Origin: Monomorium pharaonis
Lineage: Eukaryota > Arthropoda > Insecta > Hymenoptera > Formicidae
Assembly (NCBI RefSeq): GCF_013373865.1
Contig: NC_050467.1
Coordinates: 30,604,890 to 30,668,889 of the forward strand
Length of the DNA stretch: 64,000 nucleotides
Direction of reading: 5' to 3'
Shown here in pieces: positions 30,597 through 39,732 of the stretch. Under the pieces are notes generated by a model. It did not search any database. It saw nothing but the letters and a program-made list of their open reading frames with translations, and was not told the DNA's origin. The translations under genes were made by a program, and so were the position numbers. Positions within the stretch are counted from its first letter, which is position 1; the number at the start of each line of letters is the position of its first letter.

Positions 30597-31286
30597 TTAT
30601 GGTATTGCGAAGTCATTAAATCCTTTTCGATATCGTCCATCGGCGAGTGCGCTATCCTTATCTATCACTAAAAATCCATACTTTTGTTGCCAACAAGTAT
30701 GACATAAATTGCTAAAATCCTCATAAGACATGTCGGTATTTACATGATCGTTGTACGCATGTTTTAGATTGGTACCATCCTGCTTGAATAAAATTAGCAA
30801 ATTTGCATTGTCGCGTATAAGATGTTTCGGTATCTTTGCATACGTCTGACAGAGATAGAAGCAGTCGACATCCACGTGTCGCCCCATTGCAAAGTAGTCT
30901 CTTATCGTATCTTGCTTATCACACGCCACGTCATCAAAGATAAAAATGGAATTCGGAAGCGCTTCACTCGGTTGAATGACATCACAGTTATTGGCAAATG
31001 CAAAATAACTAACTTCTTCAATCGGTGTCAATAAATTTTCCAAATACAGATATTTCGGTTGTTGTAATGATTTCGAGTACACATACACATTCTCAAAACG
31101 TACTCCATGCGGACTTTCCAACAAGCTTATTAATACGTTTGTCTTGCCACAATTTGACGGACCGCAAATTATACCACGTATAGAACTCGGCAACATGTTT
31201 CCATGCCTCCTTATTTTTCTTTTGGACATTATTCTGTCATCGAAATTTGTTACTTTAATCGCTGGTGAATGTTGTACGAACCGCAT
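30597..31286 (-). CDS. ATP: Packaging ATPase, FtsK/HerA (A32-like) type
   Basis: 229 aa. Walker A is CGPSNCGKTN at residues 41-50; Walker B is IFIFDDVAC at about 114-122; a downstream QTYAKIPKHLIRDNANLLIL block matches the sensor region of DNA-packaging ATPases of Polintons and large DNA viruses. It would pump DNA into capsids. The frame is intact. Start MRFVQHSPAIKV is conserved in the outer copy (MRFVRQPLTICV). The gene diverges from the plus-strand capsid block with only 95 bp between starts (31287-31381). Confidence 0.93.
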   Translation of the reverse strand: MRFVQHSPAIKVTNFDDRIMSKRKIRRHGNMLPSSIRGIICGPSNCGKTNVLISLLESPHGVRFENVYVYSKSLQQPKYLYLENLLTPIEEVSYFAFANNCDVIQPSEALPNSIFIFDDVACDKQDTIRDYFAMGRHVDVDCFYLCQTYAKIPKHLIRDNANLLILFKQDGTNLKHAYNDHVNTDMSYEDFSNLCHTCWQQKYGFLVIDKDSALADGRYRKGFNDFAIP

Positions 31287-31381
31287 ATTTTCTCCCTCTA
31301 TACTCTGATAAAAACTGACAAAAATTAATAAGACCGATCTATTTATAGAGACGCACCGAGCAAAATTGTTCAGTATGTAAA
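31287..31381. promoter_or_regulatory. Short divergent promoter region
   Basis: 95 bp between the ATPase start (minus) and the 31382 ORF (plus). It contains TATTTATAGAGACGCACCGAG near 31340, a TATA-like site suited to plus-strand transcription. Role inferred from position only. Confidence 0.4.
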
Positions 31382-31642
31382 ATGTTTCTCATATTGTCAC
31401 ATCCCTCCGATATACTCGATTTGAGTGTCGAGCAGTTAGAATTCGTGTCGAAACCTATTCTGCTACGCGTGTGTAGCAATTATATCGAATACGTGTGGGA
31501 CAGGCTTCCGGAACACATAAAGGCTGATACGGAGATTCGAAGCCATCGTCGTTGCTACGAACATTACAATCAATCGTTGCACCAGACGCACATCGACGGC
31601 CCCGCACCGTTGATAAAGAATTGTCGCGAATGCCAGCGGTAG
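31382..31642 (+). CDS. Small conserved Polinton ORF, unknown
   Basis: 86 aa, starting MFLILSHPSDILDLSVEQLE and ending in LIKNCRECQR. The outer element keeps a homologue at 53201-53479 (MYLILSHPSDIINLSAEQLQ ... LIKNCSECQ) that is still open, which supports coding. Paired His/Cys residues (CYEHYNQ, NCREC) could bind a metal. It overlaps the next ORF start by 13 nt in another frame. No function recognised. Confidence 0.65.
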   Translation: MFLILSHPSDILDLSVEQLEFVSKPILLRVCSNYIEYVWDRLPEHIKADTEIRSHRRCYEHYNQSLHQTHIDGPAPLIKNCRECQR

Positions 31643-32352
31643 GTCGCGGCTTGTTAAATCGTGTGATAAATGCGCTTCCTTTCGAACTGCACATACCAGG
31701 ATATCAATTTTGCGGTCCAGGTACTAGGCTGAAAAAGCGATTGGCCAGAGGTGATCGGGGTATTAATCCGTTGGACGCGGCATGTCGCGAACACGACATT
31801 GCATACTCCCAGAGCAACGAACTCACCGATAGACACGCAGCTGATAATATACTCGCTGCGGAAGCGCGAAAACGCATTACAGCGAACGATTCGACTTTCG
31901 GAGAAAGAGCTGCTGCAGCAGCCGTTTGGGCAGCTATGAAAACTAAGACAAAAATCGGTATGGGTTTGAAAAAGAAAAAAAGTGATAAAAAGAAGAGAGC
32001 GAGTAAACGAATACTTCTGAGAACGAGTAAACGAATACTTCCGGTAGCGAAACGCGGTGGTGTTTTACCCATTCTACCGCTGTTGGGTGTTCTCGGGTCG
32101 TTGGTCGGTGGAGCGGCGGGAGTTGCGAAGGCTGTGAATGATAACAAGGCAGCACAGCGTCAGCTGAACGAATTGAAACGTCATAATCGTGTCATGGAAG
32201 GTCATGGAGTTTATCTCGCTCCATATAAGCGTGGACAAGGAGTGTCGACGAAAAAAAAAAAACGTCAAAAAGACGTTAAAAATGCCAAAAGGTGCAACTA
32301 CCAACATACAATTATTACAGTTAGCGAAACGTATGAGCATTCCACACTTTAG
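31630..32352 (+). CDS. PLA2-like minor capsid protein with hydrophobic segment
   Basis: About 240 aa from ATG 31630 (MPAVGRGLLNRVINALPF). A phospholipase-A2-like core resembles the parvovirus VP1-unique type: calcium-loop-like YQFCGPGTRL at 25-34, then LDAACREHDIAYS with the His-Asp pair at 55-56. A basic stretch (KKKKSDKKKRASKR) follows, then a glycine-rich hydrophobic segment at about 143-168 (GVLPILPLLGVLGSLVGGAA) and a coil. In related viral proteins such a domain acts on membranes during particle uptake; here that is inference. An ATG at 31552 in the same frame is less likely because it lies deep in the preceding ORF. The outer copy is broken (53480-54136). Confidence 0.75.
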   Translation: MPAVGRGLLNRVINALPFELHIPGYQFCGPGTRLKKRLARGDRGINPLDAACREHDIAYSQSNELTDRHAADNILAAEARKRITANDSTFGERAAAAAVWAAMKTKTKIGMGLKKKKSDKKKRASKRILLRTSKRILPVAKRGGVLPILPLLGVLGSLVGGAAGVAKAVNDNKAAQRQLNELKRHNRVMEGHGVYLAPYKRGQGVSTKKKKRQKDVKNAKRCNYQHTIITVSETYEHSTL

Positions 32353-32653
32353 AGGAATTTTTATGCGTACAGCATTACCAACGGTTGGAGCATATCGAAA
32401 CGAGAGCGGTATTGTAAATTTAGATAACGCTGAAGGATCAGGTACACACTGGGTGGCATATGCAAAGAGAGGAAATCGCGCTATATACTTTGATAGTTTC
32501 GGCAATCTTAGACCACCGAAAGAACTGGTGCAATATTTAGATGTAACGCGGATCGAGTATAATCACACGCCTTATCAACGTTATGATCAAAGCAACTGTG
32601 GCCAACTATGTCTGCGTTTTCTTCAAACAGTTAGTAATCAATTTAAAGGCTAA
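32282..32653 (+). CDS. PRO: Adenain-like cysteine protease (capsid maturation)
   Basis: 123 aa from ATG 32282 (MPKGATTNIQLLQLAKRMSI). Catalytic residues are visible: H56 in GTHWVAYAK, D71 in IYFDSFGNLRPP and C106 in YDQSNCGQLCLRFL, in the order and spacing of adenovirus protease and ULP-family enzymes. It probably trims capsid proteins. It overlaps the end of the PLA2-like ORF by 71 nt in another frame. The outer copy at 54154-54498 is also open. Confidence 0.88.
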   Translation: MPKGATTNIQLLQLAKRMSIPHFRGIFMRTALPTVGAYRNESGIVNLDNAEGSGTHWVAYAKRGNRAIYFDSFGNLRPPKELVQYLDVTRIEYNHTPYQRYDQSNCGQLCLRFLQTVSNQFKG

Positions 32654-32686
32654 CATTATGCAATTTAACTCAGTATTCGTTTCAAC

Positions 32687-33424
32687 ATGTCACTGACGTT
32701 TACGGTAACTGGCAAGAGTAGCATCCTCGCGGTAAGCTATTTTCCAGCCGTAGATTTGAGCGATGGCGATTATGAGCTCGGTCTCACAGATTTTGAAACA
32801 TACTATACCATACCTAATGTAAATTCGTCGAATAACAAATTTTATTATGACAAAGACAACAAGGAAATTACAATTCCCGAAGGATCGTATGAATTGCGTG
32901 ATATAGATAGATATTTGAAACGCACAATTTTACAATCTCATTCCAATGTTGTGGAAAAGAGAACGTTTCACAAAGAAGATGAAGAAGAAAGCGAATATCC
33001 GGTGGTGATTCGTGCTAACAACAATACAATGAAGAGTGAGATTATGTGTGCTTATCAGATAAATTTCTTTAAACCTAACAACGTTGGATCGCTGTTGGGA
33101 TTTTCATCGCGTATTCTTGAATCGCGAATGTGGCATGAATCGGATGCACCTATAAATATCATAAACGTAAACATTATTCGCATAGAATGTAACGTGACTG
33201 CGGGTGCGTACAGCAACGACAAGTGCGTACACACAATACACGAATTTTCGCCGAGGGTGCCACCAGGATATAAGATATCGGAAACGCCTGCACAGATCAT
33301 TTATCTTCCAATCGTTGCACGAAGCATTACTGATTTGACGATTCGCATTGTGGATCAGGACGGTCAATTACTCGATTTTCGTGGAGAGGAGATTACTGTT
33401 AAATTACACGTACGAAGACGATAA
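32687..33424 (+). CDS. Minor capsid (penton-type, single jelly-roll) protein
   Basis: 245 aa, starting MSLTFTVTGKSSILAVSYFP. Conserved blocks: LSDGDYELGLTDFETYYTIP, TIPEGSYELRDIDRYLKR, FFKPNNVGSLLGFSSRILES, NIIRIECNVTAGAY and the C-terminal ITDLTIRIVDQDGQLLDFRG. Size and place between protease and major capsid gene fit the Polinton penton protein. The frame is intact; the outer copy (54540-55301) has a deletion near its start and a frameshift near its end. Confidence 0.8.
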   Translation: MSLTFTVTGKSSILAVSYFPAVDLSDGDYELGLTDFETYYTIPNVNSSNNKFYYDKDNKEITIPEGSYELRDIDRYLKRTILQSHSNVVEKRTFHKEDEEESEYPVVIRANNNTMKSEIMCAYQINFFKPNNVGSLLGFSSRILESRMWHESDAPINIINVNIIRIECNVTAGAYSNDKCVHTIHEFSPRVPPGYKISETPAQIIYLPIVARSITDLTIRIVDQDGQLLDFRGEEITVKLHVRRR

Positions 33425-33430
33425 CGTGAG

Positions 33431-33607
33431 ATGCTCGTGTTGAATGAGCAAGTGAAGGATACAATTTTTACACCAATCAAGAATATTCGACCGTGTGAAA
33501 TAAATTGTAAGACAGTTAAAAATATTCACTCATCTGATAAAAAGAATCTCACCGCGTCAAACGTTGAATTTTTAAAATCATTGGGATTTATCGTACGAAA
33601 TATCTAA
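33431..33607 (+). CDS. Conserved 58-aa ORF between penton and capsid genes
   Basis: Starts MLVLNEQVKDTIFTPIKNIR seven nt after the penton stop and ends one base before the major capsid start. The C-terminal block KKNLTASNVEFLKSLGFIVR matches KKKLTASNVEFLKSLGFAVR at the end of the 61-aa outer ORF (55329-55514), while the N-terminal halves differ. Conservation of just this tail in two otherwise diverged elements points to a real peptide. Function unknown; a capsid-associated peptide is possible. Confidence 0.7.
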   Translation: MLVLNEQVKDTIFTPIKNIRPCEINCKTVKNIHSSDKKNLTASNVEFLKSLGFIVRNI

Positions 33608-33608
33608 G

Positions 33609-34811
33609 ATGTCTAAGATCTTGAACATTGGAGGTGAGCCGATCTTTGACGACAGCATCGTCAAGATCGAGACTCATACGTACAATCCGTACGCCAACAC
33701 CACTTTTGGATACAGCGATGAAATAAGGATACCCATACAACAGCAGGATTTATACACGTTACCATGTGAAAGTTTTCTCTACGTCGAAGGAAGATTGGTA
33801 AAGAAGAAAGACGATACGGATAAAGATGAGATAAATCTCGGAAATAATTGCGTGGCGTTCATGTTTGATGAAATTCGATATGAACTCAACGGTGTGGAAA
33901 TTGACCGCAACAGAAACGTTGGAATAACCAGCACTCTCAAGAACTATGTATCGTTGTCATATGACAAAGCAGTAATTATGCAGAATGCAGGATGGGAATT
34001 TTCGTATAACCTACCGGAAGGATACTTCAACTTTTGCGTACCGCTTAGTGTATTATTAGGCTTTTGCGAAGATTACAAACGCGTGATTGTTAACGCTCGT
34101 CATGAATTGATTTTGATACGAGCGCGCAACGATAACAATTCTATCGTTGGAAATTCTACGGCTCAACCGGAAATTGAATTATTTAAAGTGCAGTGGCGAA
34201 TGCCGCATGTTACGTTAAACGAAGTCAACAAATTATCTTTGCTGCGAGCTTTGGAGAGTGGACAATGTCTAAGTATGAGTTTTCGCTCCTGGGATCTGTA
34301 TGAGTATCCTTTGCTGCAGAGTACGACGAAACATTCATGGGCTGTTAAAACTGCAATTCAACTCGAGAAACCGCGCTTCGTTATCTTCGCACTGCAGACA
34401 GGTCGAAAAAATATCATGTCTCAAGATGTTACGATCTTTGACGACTGTAATTTAACCAATGTAAAACTTTATTTAAACTCTGAATTTTATCCGTATGACG
34501 ATATGAATTTAGACTTTCGTAAATCTAGATATGCCATTCTATATGACATATATCGACGTTTTGGTAAATCTTATTATGGATATGAGTGTGAAACACTGCT
34601 AAATGTAATCACATTCCTGGAAAAAGGACCTTTTGCGGTCATTGACTGTTCGCGACAAAACGAATCCGTCAAGAGTGCTACCGTAGATGTGCGCATAGAA
34701 TTTGATTGCAAGGAAAATGTTCCTGCGAATACTACCGCTTATTGTCTCATTTTACATGATCGTGTAATTGAATATTGTCCGTTGTCCAACGTAGTGCGCA
34801 AAATCATGTAA
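33609..34811 (+). CDS. MCP: Major capsid protein (double jelly-roll, hexon-like)
   Basis: 400 aa, starting MSKILNIGGEPIFDDSIVKI. Characteristic blocks: TFGYSDEIRIPIQQQDLYTL, NNCVAFMFDEIRYELNGVEI, PEGYFNFCVPLSVLLGFCED, ELFKVQWRMPHVTLNEVNK and SWDLYEYPLLQSTTKHSWAV. Length is a little short of larger Polinton capsid proteins but similar to the outer copy (55511-56710). It would build the icosahedral shell. It starts one base after the small ORF stop, as the last of five tightly packed plus-strand ORFs. The frame is intact. Confidence 0.88.
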   Translation: MSKILNIGGEPIFDDSIVKIETHTYNPYANTTFGYSDEIRIPIQQQDLYTLPCESFLYVEGRLVKKKDDTDKDEINLGNNCVAFMFDEIRYELNGVEIDRNRNVGITSTLKNYVSLSYDKAVIMQNAGWEFSYNLPEGYFNFCVPLSVLLGFCEDYKRVIVNARHELILIRARNDNNSIVGNSTAQPEIELFKVQWRMPHVTLNEVNKLSLLRALESGQCLSMSFRSWDLYEYPLLQSTTKHSWAVKTAIQLEKPRFVIFALQTGRKNIMSQDVTIFDDCNLTNVKLYLNSEFYPYDDMNLDFRKSRYAILYDIYRRFGKSYYGYECETLLNVITFLEKGPFAVIDCSRQNESVKSATVDVRIEFDCKENVPANTTAYCLILHDRVIEYCPLSNVVRKIM

Positions 34812-34837
34812 CATTAAACTGATAAAAACTGAGATAT

Positions 34838-35392
34838 TTGGTATTAAATTACAGTCTTGAAGAGTTACTCATAATGATCGTACCGACATTTGTGGATCTG
34901 CAAGGATTTATTGTCGATAAAAAATTTATCGTAAAGGAAGTAGCGGTACTGAAAAAAGGAACTGTTCTCGCACATTATATTTTTGCTAGCCCCATGCCAT
35001 GGCGTGTTCTTACAAAATCCGACAAGTCTTGTGCTTCTTGGTTGATTGCATATCATCATGGATTGCAATGGAAAGACGGGATGATACCGTACAGCATGGC
35101 GAAACGTCTGATTACATCTGCTGTGTGTAATACGGATGACAGCAATACTATCATATACGTTAAGGGACTTCAGAAACGAGAATGGTTGACGGATATGCTT
35201 GATACCGATGATGGGATATATATCAAGACTTTGGATGCAGATTATGAAGACATTAAATCTTTAAATAATCTAGATGTTAGTAATACTATACGATGTGAAA
35301 AACATATTAAGAATTGTGCATTACAAAATGTATTTAAAATATATAACTGGTGGTCACAATATCAAAATAATTGTGGAATTTTTTCAAAATAA
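34838..35392 (+). CDS. Conserved protein after the capsid gene, possible nuclease-like fold
   Basis: 184 aa from 34838, but the conserved part starts at the inner Met 34874 (MIVPTFVDLQGFIVDKKFIV), matching 56828 in the outer copy. Conserved blocks: DLQGFIV, VKEVAVL, ASWLIAYHHGLQWKDGMIPY, IIYVKGLQKREWL and CEKHIKNCALQNVFKIYNWW. The early Asp followed by HHG.W and KG..K..WL gives an RNase-H/exonuclease-like impression, which I cannot confirm. The C-terminal His/Cys could bind a metal. Confidence 0.6.
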   Translation: MVLNYSLEELLIMIVPTFVDLQGFIVDKKFIVKEVAVLKKGTVLAHYIFASPMPWRVLTKSDKSCASWLIAYHHGLQWKDGMIPYSMAKRLITSAVCNTDDSNTIIYVKGLQKREWLTDMLDTDDGIYIKTLDADYEDIKSLNNLDVSNTIRCEKHIKNCALQNVFKIYNWWSQYQNNCGIFSK

Positions 35393-35693
35393 AGAAAAAT
35401 AAAATGCAATAAAATGTTTTCTATCCTTTTCCCATATAAGATATAAGATATATAGATGTATGAAATGGATATAAGATATATGTAGGAAGATGTATGAAAT
35501 GGAATATGATATGTTTAAAAACTTAGTACTACTACTACAATCTTAATATGCTCTTTGACTGAGACGTTGACCGAGATAATATAAGACGATCTCGTTGATA
35601 AATCACGTACGATAGAAAAAATTATATGAAGTCACGTACGATAGAAAAAATTATACTTTAACACAACTTTTTTCAATTTATTTCACAAGTGAT

Positions 35694-36005
35694 AGTTCAA
35701 TATCGGTTCGATGGCTATATGATATAGTTTGATAGCTGTACGATGCAGTTCAATATCGGTTCGATAGCTGTATGATACAGTTTGATAGCTGTACGATGCA
35801 GTTCAATATCGGTTTGATAGCTGTATGATGCAGTTTGATAGCTGTACGATGCAGTTCAATATCGGTTCGATAGCTGTATGATACAGTTTGATAGCTGTAC
35901 GATGCAGTTCAATATCGGTTCGATATCTGTATGATGCAGTTCGATAGCTGTACGATGCAGTTCAATATCGGTTCGATATCTGTATGATACAGTTTGATAG
36001 TAGTT
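35694..36005. repeat. 53-bp tandem repeats in the inner Polinton
   Basis: GTTCAATATCGGTTCGATAG recurs at 35695, 35748 and 35801 and continues at about the same 53-bp step to near 36005. Each unit holds a 26-bp half-repeat (GATAGCTGTACGATGCAGTT). It lies between the 34838 gene and the three-exon gene. 35393-35693 is AT-rich with no gene. Confidence 0.85.
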
Positions 36006-36297
36006 CATTGGTTGTTCAATAGCGGTTCAATAGGATATAGATGTAAGTCTTAAATAGTGTTTAATGCGGTTTTTATTTCGAACGAGATGTTAACTGAGAC
36101 GTTAACCAAGACAGCATTATAAAGCTTTGAAATGAGAATGCGTGCAGATAAAAAAATTCCACAAAGCTGACACGGCTTTTTCAAATTCATCTCTCAAGTG
36201 AGAGTAACGCACATCTTTAGTCTACTGCTTCTCGACGGTGCAGTCAGTTCGTGAAAAGTGAGCTTGTGAAAAAAATTTTTATCGCAAATACTACAAC

Positions 36298-36831
36298 ATG
36301 CAGAACATTCAAATCACGTATCCCGTCACCGGTGTAAGTAATAGTGCAAGTTTATGTGCATGTGAAGTGTAAAAAATTAAATAATAATTATATTCTATTT
36401 TTTAGTACGTGTGTGTTGATGGGATGCCGATCCAGCGTGTTATTATTAACAATGAGCTGTGTGTGAGGGTACCACTTCCTGGCCCTCCAATAAACATCCC
36501 TTTAGGAGGGTTACTGTCGGTGCGCGAGTCAACAAGTAATCAAGTAAGTTTTTAGACATTTATATTTTAAAAAGTTGTTAAATTATAAGATTAAAAAATG
36601 TTAATTTTTTTCTAGTCATGGTTGTACCAAGAAGATATCCAAATTAGAGGCTTTATTAATATAAATAAAATATTCTGGACACGATGGAGAAGAGATCTGC
36701 TAAGAGCGCAGAATGATGACGTATTGGAACGTTCATGCGGTCAATTTGGTGGTGAAGCCGACGTGTGGGACTTGCGTCATCTTTTTGGCATGCGTCCTCT
36801 AATAGATAATAATATCGAAGTTTGGGTGTAA
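36298..36831 (+). CDS. Three-exon small gene of the inner Polinton, unknown
   Basis: Exon 1 36298-36333 (36 nt, donor GTAAGT), exon 2 36406-36543 (acceptor TTTTTAG, donor GTAAGT), exon 3 36616-36831 (acceptor TTTCTAG). All introns are phase 0 and the product is 129 aa. Exon 1 encodes MQNIQITYPVTG; exon 3 has EDIQIRGFININKIFW and SCGQFGGEADVWDLRHLFGM. A homologue with the same 36-nt first exon lies at 60341-60886, which proves the structure by comparison. No known domain. It is the last gene before the right inverted repeat. Confidence 0.78.
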
Positions 36832-36889
36832 ATATATAAATAAATAAATGATAATAATGAATATAAATATATAAATATATAATTATATA

Positions 36890-37270
36890 ATATGCGTTCT
36901 CATTCTCACTCCCATCCCTCGCACGCTTTCACTTGCACTCATCTCACTCACACGCTCTCGCTCTCACCCATTAAATACACACATATTTTCACTCTCTCAC
37001 ACTCATCATACGTTCTCACTCCCATACATCGCATACTACTCATCACATACTACCCATCACGTTCTCTCGCTCCCGCCAATCGTACGCTCTCGCTCACACA
37101 TATCGCATGCTACACATCGCATACTATTCATCATGTTCTCTCCTTCCCACCCGTTACATCCATATTCCCGCATGCTCTCTCACTTACACTCATCACATGT
37201 TCTCACTCATACACATCGCATACTATCCATCACGTTCTCTCGCTCCCACCCATAACGTAGTACATTCTCG
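36890..37270. repeat. CT-rich degenerate repeat next to the right inner end
   Basis: Loose repeats of CTCTCGCTCCCACCCATC and CATCGCATACTACCCATC type. Similar text occurs at 61159-61500 and, as reverse complement, at 59330-59650, each time near a Polinton terminus or terminal gene. No coding potential beyond chance frames. Confidence 0.75.
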
Positions 37271-37283
37271 TTCACTTGGCAGC

Positions 37284-37397
<114 letters not shown>

Positions 37398-37701
37398 CGG
37401 TCGCGGACCCCGATTCCCCCTCTCCCGCTCCGGGTCGCGGACCCGAAAATACCGCGTCAGCAATTTCCGCACCGCGAGATCCTCCTCCCCGCGTGACGTC
37501 ATATCCCCGCGCCTACCGGTACCCCCCGCACACCCCTCTCCCGCTCCCGGGTCGCGGACCCGAAAATACCGCGTCAGCAATTTCCGCACCGCGAGATCCT
37601 CCTCCCCGCGTGACGTCATACCCCCGCGCCTACCGGTACCCCCCGCACACCCGCACCCCCCTCGGAGCCCCGTAGTTAGAACTGTCATAGTATTAACTAC
37701 T
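37398..37701 (-). repeat. Right terminal inverted repeat of the inner Polinton
   Basis: Reverse complement of 21257-21560 with one difference. Two 117-bp units, each with TGACGTCA (37494-37501 and 37611-37618). Followed by AAAAAC at 37702-37707, the duplicated target. Confidence 0.93.
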
Positions 37702-37707
37702 AAAAAC

Positions 37708-39470
37708 TAAAATATTGTACGTTCCGAATTTTCACATTTATCCGACGCAGAATTTGACTTATTGACACAAAAAGGCGTATTCCCATACGAGTACATTGAT
37801 CGCGTCGAAAAATTGGAAGACACATGTTTACCACCACTCGAATCCTTTTATAGTTCTCTGACCTCTGACACAGTATCCGAGAGCGATTATGCACATACCG
37901 TCAACGTCTGGCACCGGTTCTCAATTCAAACATTAGTTAAATACAGCGATCTATATTTGAAAACGGATGTGTCGTTGTTAGCTGACATTTTTGAAAATTT
38001 CCGCGATAAATGTTTAGAAAGTTACGGTCTCAATCCCGCGCATTATTATACTCTCCCTGGATACACGTGGGACGCTATGTTAAAATATACTGACATTACT
38101 TTTGAATTGCTTACGCATATAGACATAGTAATGTTTATCGAACGCGATATACGCGGTGATCTGAGTCAATGTTCAGGAAGATACGCACAGGCTAACAACA
38201 AGTACATGCAGACCTGTACATACGATCCATCGAAATCATCGTCGTACCTTATGTACTTTGACGTTAATAATTTGTACGGCTTGGCGATGTGTCAGCCGTT
38301 ACCCTACACTGAATTTCAATGGATCGAAAACGTTTCAAATTTCGACGTGAACGCTATCGCTCCGGATTCACCCACGGTATACATTCCCGAGGTCGATCTC
38401 GAGTATCCTCCAGACCTTCACGATCGGCACACTGACCTACCATTCTGCCCGACACGCGATAAACCGCCCGGCAAGCGAGAATGCAAAAACTTCTCGCCAC
38501 GCTCTACGATAAAAAGCGTTACATCATACATTACCGAAACATACAGCAGTGTACGCGTCACGGTCTTCGCATCGCGAAGATACACCGCGTATTAAAATTT
38601 GCGCAATCTCCATGGCTATGTAAATACATAGAATTAAACATGCAATTCAGAACTCGCGCCAAAAATGATTTTGAAAAAAACTTGTATGAATTAATGAATA
38701 ACGCGCTATTTGGGAAAACCATGGAGAATGTGGGTAATCATATTGACGTTAAGTTATTGACAAAATGGAAAAGTCGATATAATGTAGAGGCAATGATCGC
38801 GAAACTGAATTTTCATAGTTGTAGCATTTTTTCAGAGAATCTTATTGCCGTCGAACTAAAAAAACTCAAAGTAAAATTCAACAAACCGATTTATGTAGGC
38901 ATGTGCATTCTAGATATTTCTAAGACATGTCTATACGAATTTCATCACGAGTATATGGTACCTTTCTATCGCGACAAACGTAAAGTCATGTACACTGACA
39001 TCGGCAGTCTCGTATACCACGTCGAATGCGATGATGTTTATGAGACGATGAAACGCGATATCGCTAGTTTCGACACGAGCGATTATCCGGTCGACAATGC
39101 CTACGATATGCCTCTCAAAAATAAAAAAATACTTGGTCTAATGAAAGACGAGAACAATGGTGCGATAATGAGCGAGTTCGTCGGACTTGGAGCAGAAATG
39201 TACGCGTTGAAGGTGGACGGGAAAAAAAACACCAAAAAAGCAAAAGGCGTCAAGAATAACGTAATAGCGCGAGCCATAACGTTCGAAGATTACACCTGTT
39301 GTTTGAGAGATGAGATCGAGATGACGCGTCGCCAGTCGTGTATACGATCCAAGTTACACGAAGTATACACGGTGTCCGAAACGAAAATTGCTCCGTACGA
39401 CGACAAGAGATATCTCGTACTTGATTTGATCGAAACGTTACCGTGGGGACATTATCAGATACCCCTATAA
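37708..39470 (+). pseudogene. PolB: Outer Polinton DNA polymerase B, C-terminal half
   Basis: Continues the gene broken at 21256. Homologous throughout to 26180-27933 of the inner copy. Motif A is YFDVNNLYG; motif B is LYELMNNALFGKTMEN; motif C at 38991-39008 reads YTDIGS instead of YTDTDS, so a catalytic aspartate is lost. Two extra A residues near 38485 shift the frame, splitting it into 37708-38595 and 38481-39470. The enzyme is therefore inactive on sequence alone. It ends IETLPWGHYQIPL, like the inner copy. Confidence 0.9.
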
Positions 39471-39732
39471 TATATATTTGTATATATTTGGACTTGGTTA
39501 GGTGGTGTGAATGCGAGCGGACGCATGGTGTGTGAGTGAGAATAATTATATTGTATTTTAGTGAATAGAGGTAAGATAGAGGCGATAATTAGTGTCAGGA
39601 AGATAGCGAGATAGGCGAGAGCAAAGGGTAATTGGAGGAAGCATCGAGAGGTAAGGTGTTATAGCAGTAGATAGAGGAAATCAAACGGATAGGTTAGGAG
39701 GTTAGGAAGCACGGGTAGGAAAACGCGGGAAA

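Noticed and set aside
31552..31630. Upstream start for the PLA2-like protein
   Set aside because: The extra residues overlap the preceding conserved ORF in another frame; the outer copy supports a start near 31630.
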